Below, piece after piece: positions 6,676-8,338 of a stretch of DNA of 8,338 nucleotides. The DNA comes from JASGCK01 sp031430035 (GTDB lineage Bacteria > Pseudomonadota > Gammaproteobacteria > Burkholderiales > Burkholderiaceae_C). Every line of letters starts with the position of its first letter. Position 1 is the first letter of the stretch. The notes under the pieces were generated by a model. It searched no databases. It saw nothing but the letters and a program-made list of their open reading frames with translations, and was not told the origin of the DNA. The stretch covers positions 1-8,338 of the forward strand of contig JANPAS010000130.1 in the NCBI GenBank assembly GCA_031430035.1, written 5' to 3'. The position numbers and the translations under genes were made by a program.

Positions 6676-7089
6676 TTAAGGTTTTGATGTGGCGACAGCG
6701 GTAGCAGGTGCATCCATCGCTTTTTGCACCACTTTTTGTGCCTCGTTTTGGCAATCAGTCGCCAAACGTTTTGCTAGCTTTTCGTTAAACAGCATCGACT
6801 TGTTAGACATCTGTAGCCAGACGATGCCGTGCTTCTTATCTTCTAACTTCACAGCGCCAGACTCTGTGGGAATGCGCATCGCCTCGTAGTGCGCTTTACC
6901 GATCAAGATGTCGTAATGCCCAGCATGTTTTTTACTCTCGCCAATCGTGACGGATAATTTATCAGCACAATGAATGTGCCCTAAAGCCACGGGATATAAA
7001 GGTTTGTCGGACACGGGCTGGGCTGTTTGTGCAAATACACCAGTCAAACCGAAGACACCAACTACAAGAAAAAATGTGAAGCGATTCAT
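6676..7089 (-). CDS. Small periplasmic protein of unknown function in the TCA operon
   Basis: I do not recognise a named family. The 137-residue product starts with MNRFTFFLVVGVFGLTGVFA followed by QTAQ, a typical Sec signal peptide with likely cleavage after residue 20. There is no lipobox Cys, so the mature protein of about 117 residues should be soluble in the periplasm. Two Cys remain (41 in HIHCADK and 113 in ATDCQNEA) and could form one disulfide. The middle looks beta-rich (LSVTIGE, YDILIG, GIVWLQM), followed by a helix (NEKLAKRLATDCQNEAQKVVQKAM) and a low-complexity Ala/Thr/Ser/Lys tail. The ATG at 7089 is chosen over an upstream one at 7161, which lies within the lyase gene: a strong Shine-Dalgarno, AAAGGGG, lies five bases before it and overlaps the lyase stop codon, implying translational coupling. 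It is odd company for cytoplasmic TCA enzymes. Confidence 0.85.
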   Translation of the reverse strand: MNRFTFFLVVGVFGLTGVFAQTAQPVSDKPLYPVALGHIHCADKLSVTIGESKKHAGHYDILIGKAHYEAMRIPTESGAVKLEDKKHGIVWLQMSNKSMLFNEKLAKRLATDCQNEAQKVVQKAMDAPATAVATSKP

Positions 7090-7099
7090 CAATACCCCT

Positions 7100-8077
7100 T
7101 TAAGAAAAGTAAATGCCCATGCTACTAGGAATGGCCCGCCCTGTGGCATGTGCTCGCTCAATCACTTGCCAAAAATAACGGTAACTGGCGCGGTCGTGCA
7201 GCGCCCCTGCAAAACTAATCGGTGCCCAGTCCACTTTGGCGGCAGCTTCCAGCAAATTTGCCGCTGTCTCAATTTCAGACTCGGTCGGCGCAAAGGCTTT
7301 CAAAATCGGACGAATTTGGTCAGGGTGAATGCTCCACATGCGGGTGTAGCCAAGCTCTTTCGATGCCACGCGCGCCGCATTGGATAAAGCTTCCACGTCT
7401 TTAAACTCAGTAAACACACAGTGCGAAGGTGTTTTGCCAAACGCATGACAAGCCGCTGCAATCTCTAACTTGGCACGAATCACCAGCGGATGCAAAAACT
7501 GACCCATGCCCGTCATTCCACTTGCAGGAATCGCGCCGCCGTGGCTCGACACAAAATCCATCACGCCAAAGCCAATCGACTGCAGACGCGGATGCGCGGC
7601 AATCTCAAACACTTTGTGGATGGCGTGCGATGACTCCACCAGCACGTGAATGGGGATGTTTTTCCCGCCCGCTGCATCAATCGTGACAAGGGCGCGATCA
7701 ATATCCGCTGCGCATTCAATCTTGGGGAGCATGATGTGCGACAAGCGAGCGCCAGCTTTTTTGACGATGATGCTCACATCAGATTCAAAAGCTGCTTCAT
7801 CAATCGGATGCACACGCACCGCAACTCGTGCACCAGCTGCCGCGCCCATCGCTAGTTCTGACACGAGATGCGCATGATCGACCTCACCGCCCACAGGCGC
7901 ACCGTCTTCACAATCCAAAGACACATCGAAGACGCAAGCACCGAACTCTTGCATCATTTCTGCCTGCAATAAGAGGCTCTTGCGCATTCGGACTTCTACG
8001 CCGCTGTAGTGATCGCAAACGGGGATGCGAACCGCACCCGCTTGCGCGCCTAAGAGTATTTGACGAGGATCAATCAT
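7100..8077 (-). CDS. HpcH/HpaI aldolase, CitE-like CoA-ester lyase
   Basis: The product is a TIM-barrel enzyme of the HpcH/HpaI aldolase/citrate lyase beta-subunit superfamily, whose members cleave or form malyl-CoA, methylmalyl-CoA, citramalyl-CoA or citryl-type thioesters with Mg2+. The 325 residues show DCEDGAP (55-61), RVHP (88-91), LPKIE (117-121), HVLVESSHAI (144-153, probable Mg ligand Glu148), GFGVMDFVSSHGG (169-181, probable Mg ligand Asp174) and SIHPDQI (249-255), all in the order expected for CitE-like lyases. No CitD or CitF gene lies beside it, so it is not part of a citrate lyase complex here. The ATG at 8077 is the first in frame; a stop lies five codons upstream. It follows mdh by 24 bases and precedes the periplasmic protein gene by 10. 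The substrate is unknown; malyl-CoA or citramalyl-CoA are the likeliest from family and context. Confidence 0.9.
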   Translation of the reverse strand: MIDPRQILLGAQAGAVRIPVCDHYSGVEVRMRKSLLLQAEMMQEFGACVFDVSLDCEDGAPVGGEVDHAHLVSELAMGAAAGARVAVRVHPIDEAAFESDVSIIVKKAGARLSHIMLPKIECAADIDRALVTIDAAGGKNIPIHVLVESSHAIHKVFEIAAHPRLQSIGFGVMDFVSSHGGAIPASGMTGMGQFLHPLVIRAKLEIAAACHAFGKTPSHCVFTEFKDVEALSNAARVASKELGYTRMWSIHPDQIRPILKAFAPTESEIETAANLLEAAAKVDWAPISFAGALHDRASYRYFWQVIERAHATGRAIPSSMGIYFS

Positions 8078-8101
8078 GTCGCTATCGGCTTAGATGATTG
8101 C

Positions 8102-8338
8102 TTAGAGCAAATGTGCCACGCCTTTTTGCTCGTCTTGCAATTCAGCCAGCGTTTTATTGATGCGCTCTTGGCTAAAGGCGTCAATGGTCAAACCTTCAAC
8201 AGGCTTGTACTCGCCGTTTTCGCAAGTTACAGCAAAGCCAAACATGGTGTCTTTAGGAATGCCGTATTGGCCGTCAGATGGAATACCCATCGTGACCCAC
8301 TTTCCGTTTGTGCCCAGCGCCCAATCGCGCATGTGGTC
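8102..8338 (-). CDS. mdh: Malate dehydrogenase, C-terminal 78 residues
   Basis: MDH oxidises L-malate to oxaloacetate with NAD+ in the TCA cycle. Only the last 78 codons and the TAA are inside the window; the right edge cuts the gene. The visible part, DHMRDWALGTNGKWVTMG, then PSDGQYGIPKDTMFGFAVTC, the segment around ENGEYKPVEGL, and the end LQDEQKGVAHLL, is the C-terminal domain of the roughly 328-residue betaproteobacterial and actinobacterial type of MDH. The nucleotide-binding fold and active site His lie outside. It is the most upstream gene seen in the run that continues to acnB. Confidence 0.93.
   Translation of the reverse strand, partial: DHMRDWALGTNGKWVTMGIPSDGQYGIPKDTMFGFAVTCENGEYKPVEGLTIDAFSQERINKTLAELQDEQKGVAHLL

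Noticed and set aside
5387..6679. A 430-codon open frame on the plus strand, opposite acnB
   Set aside because: It lies almost wholly antisense to the well-supported acnB. Its translation is rich in His, Arg, Cys and Phe with no domain pattern, as expected of a complement-strand shadow.
6650..6754. Upstream start for acnB at 6754
   Set aside because: The 35 extra residues overlap the 3' end of the preceding gene and look unlike AcnB; the ATG at 6649 has a ribosome binding site and matches the family start.
7090..7161. Upstream start for the periplasmic protein at 7161
   Set aside because: It would overlap the lyase gene by about 60 bases and bury the signal peptide; the ATG at 7089 has a strong Shine-Dalgarno.

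Overview
The window is a piece of a betaproteobacterial chromosome, most likely Burkholderiales. The evidence is the type of TyrRS, the AcnB and malate dehydrogenase sequences, and the order mdh, CitE-like CoA-ester lyase, small secreted protein, acnB, which I recall as typical of that order. GC content looks moderate in the core genes. No genus can be named from the sequence alone.

Layout. (1) Positions 1-1068 (minus) hold anmK, cut by the left window edge. It diverges from tyrS (1081-2328, plus), with only 12 bases between the two start codons. (2) Positions 2329-4036 form a small accessory island between the 3' ends of two convergent core genes, tyrS and acnB. It holds an AT-rich gene of unknown function (2370-3209, plus) and a two-gene type II toxin-antitoxin operon (3942 down to 3270, minus), in which the toxin precedes an XRE-type antitoxin. 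A strong promoter with an inverted repeat in its spacer drives the operon, and it starts right beside the acnB terminator (3982-4015). (3) Positions 4037-8338 (minus) form a TCA-cycle gene run transcribed right to left: mdh (3' end only), a CitE-like CoA-ester lyase, a small periplasmic protein of unknown role, and acnB. Gaps of 24, 10 and 26 bases suggest one operon.

How the parts work together. MDH and AcnB carry out neighbouring TCA steps on either side of citrate synthase. The lyase may connect a malyl-, citramalyl- or citryl-CoA type intermediate to the same pool, but its substrate cannot be read from the sequence. AnmK recycles anhydro-MurNAc from peptidoglycan and TyrRS charges tRNA-Tyr; they share only a promoter region. 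The island genes appear to be dispensable cargo.

Most notable observations: a possible degenerate second copy of the acnB 3' end on the far side of the toxin-antitoxin operon; -10 boxes placed so that anmK, tyrS and the toxin gene could all be leaderless; and the unrecognised 279-residue protein. I found no RNA genes, CRISPR arrays, insertion sequences or attachment sites of a known kind. No stretch above 300 bases lacks a gene. I saw no sign of a large new system.
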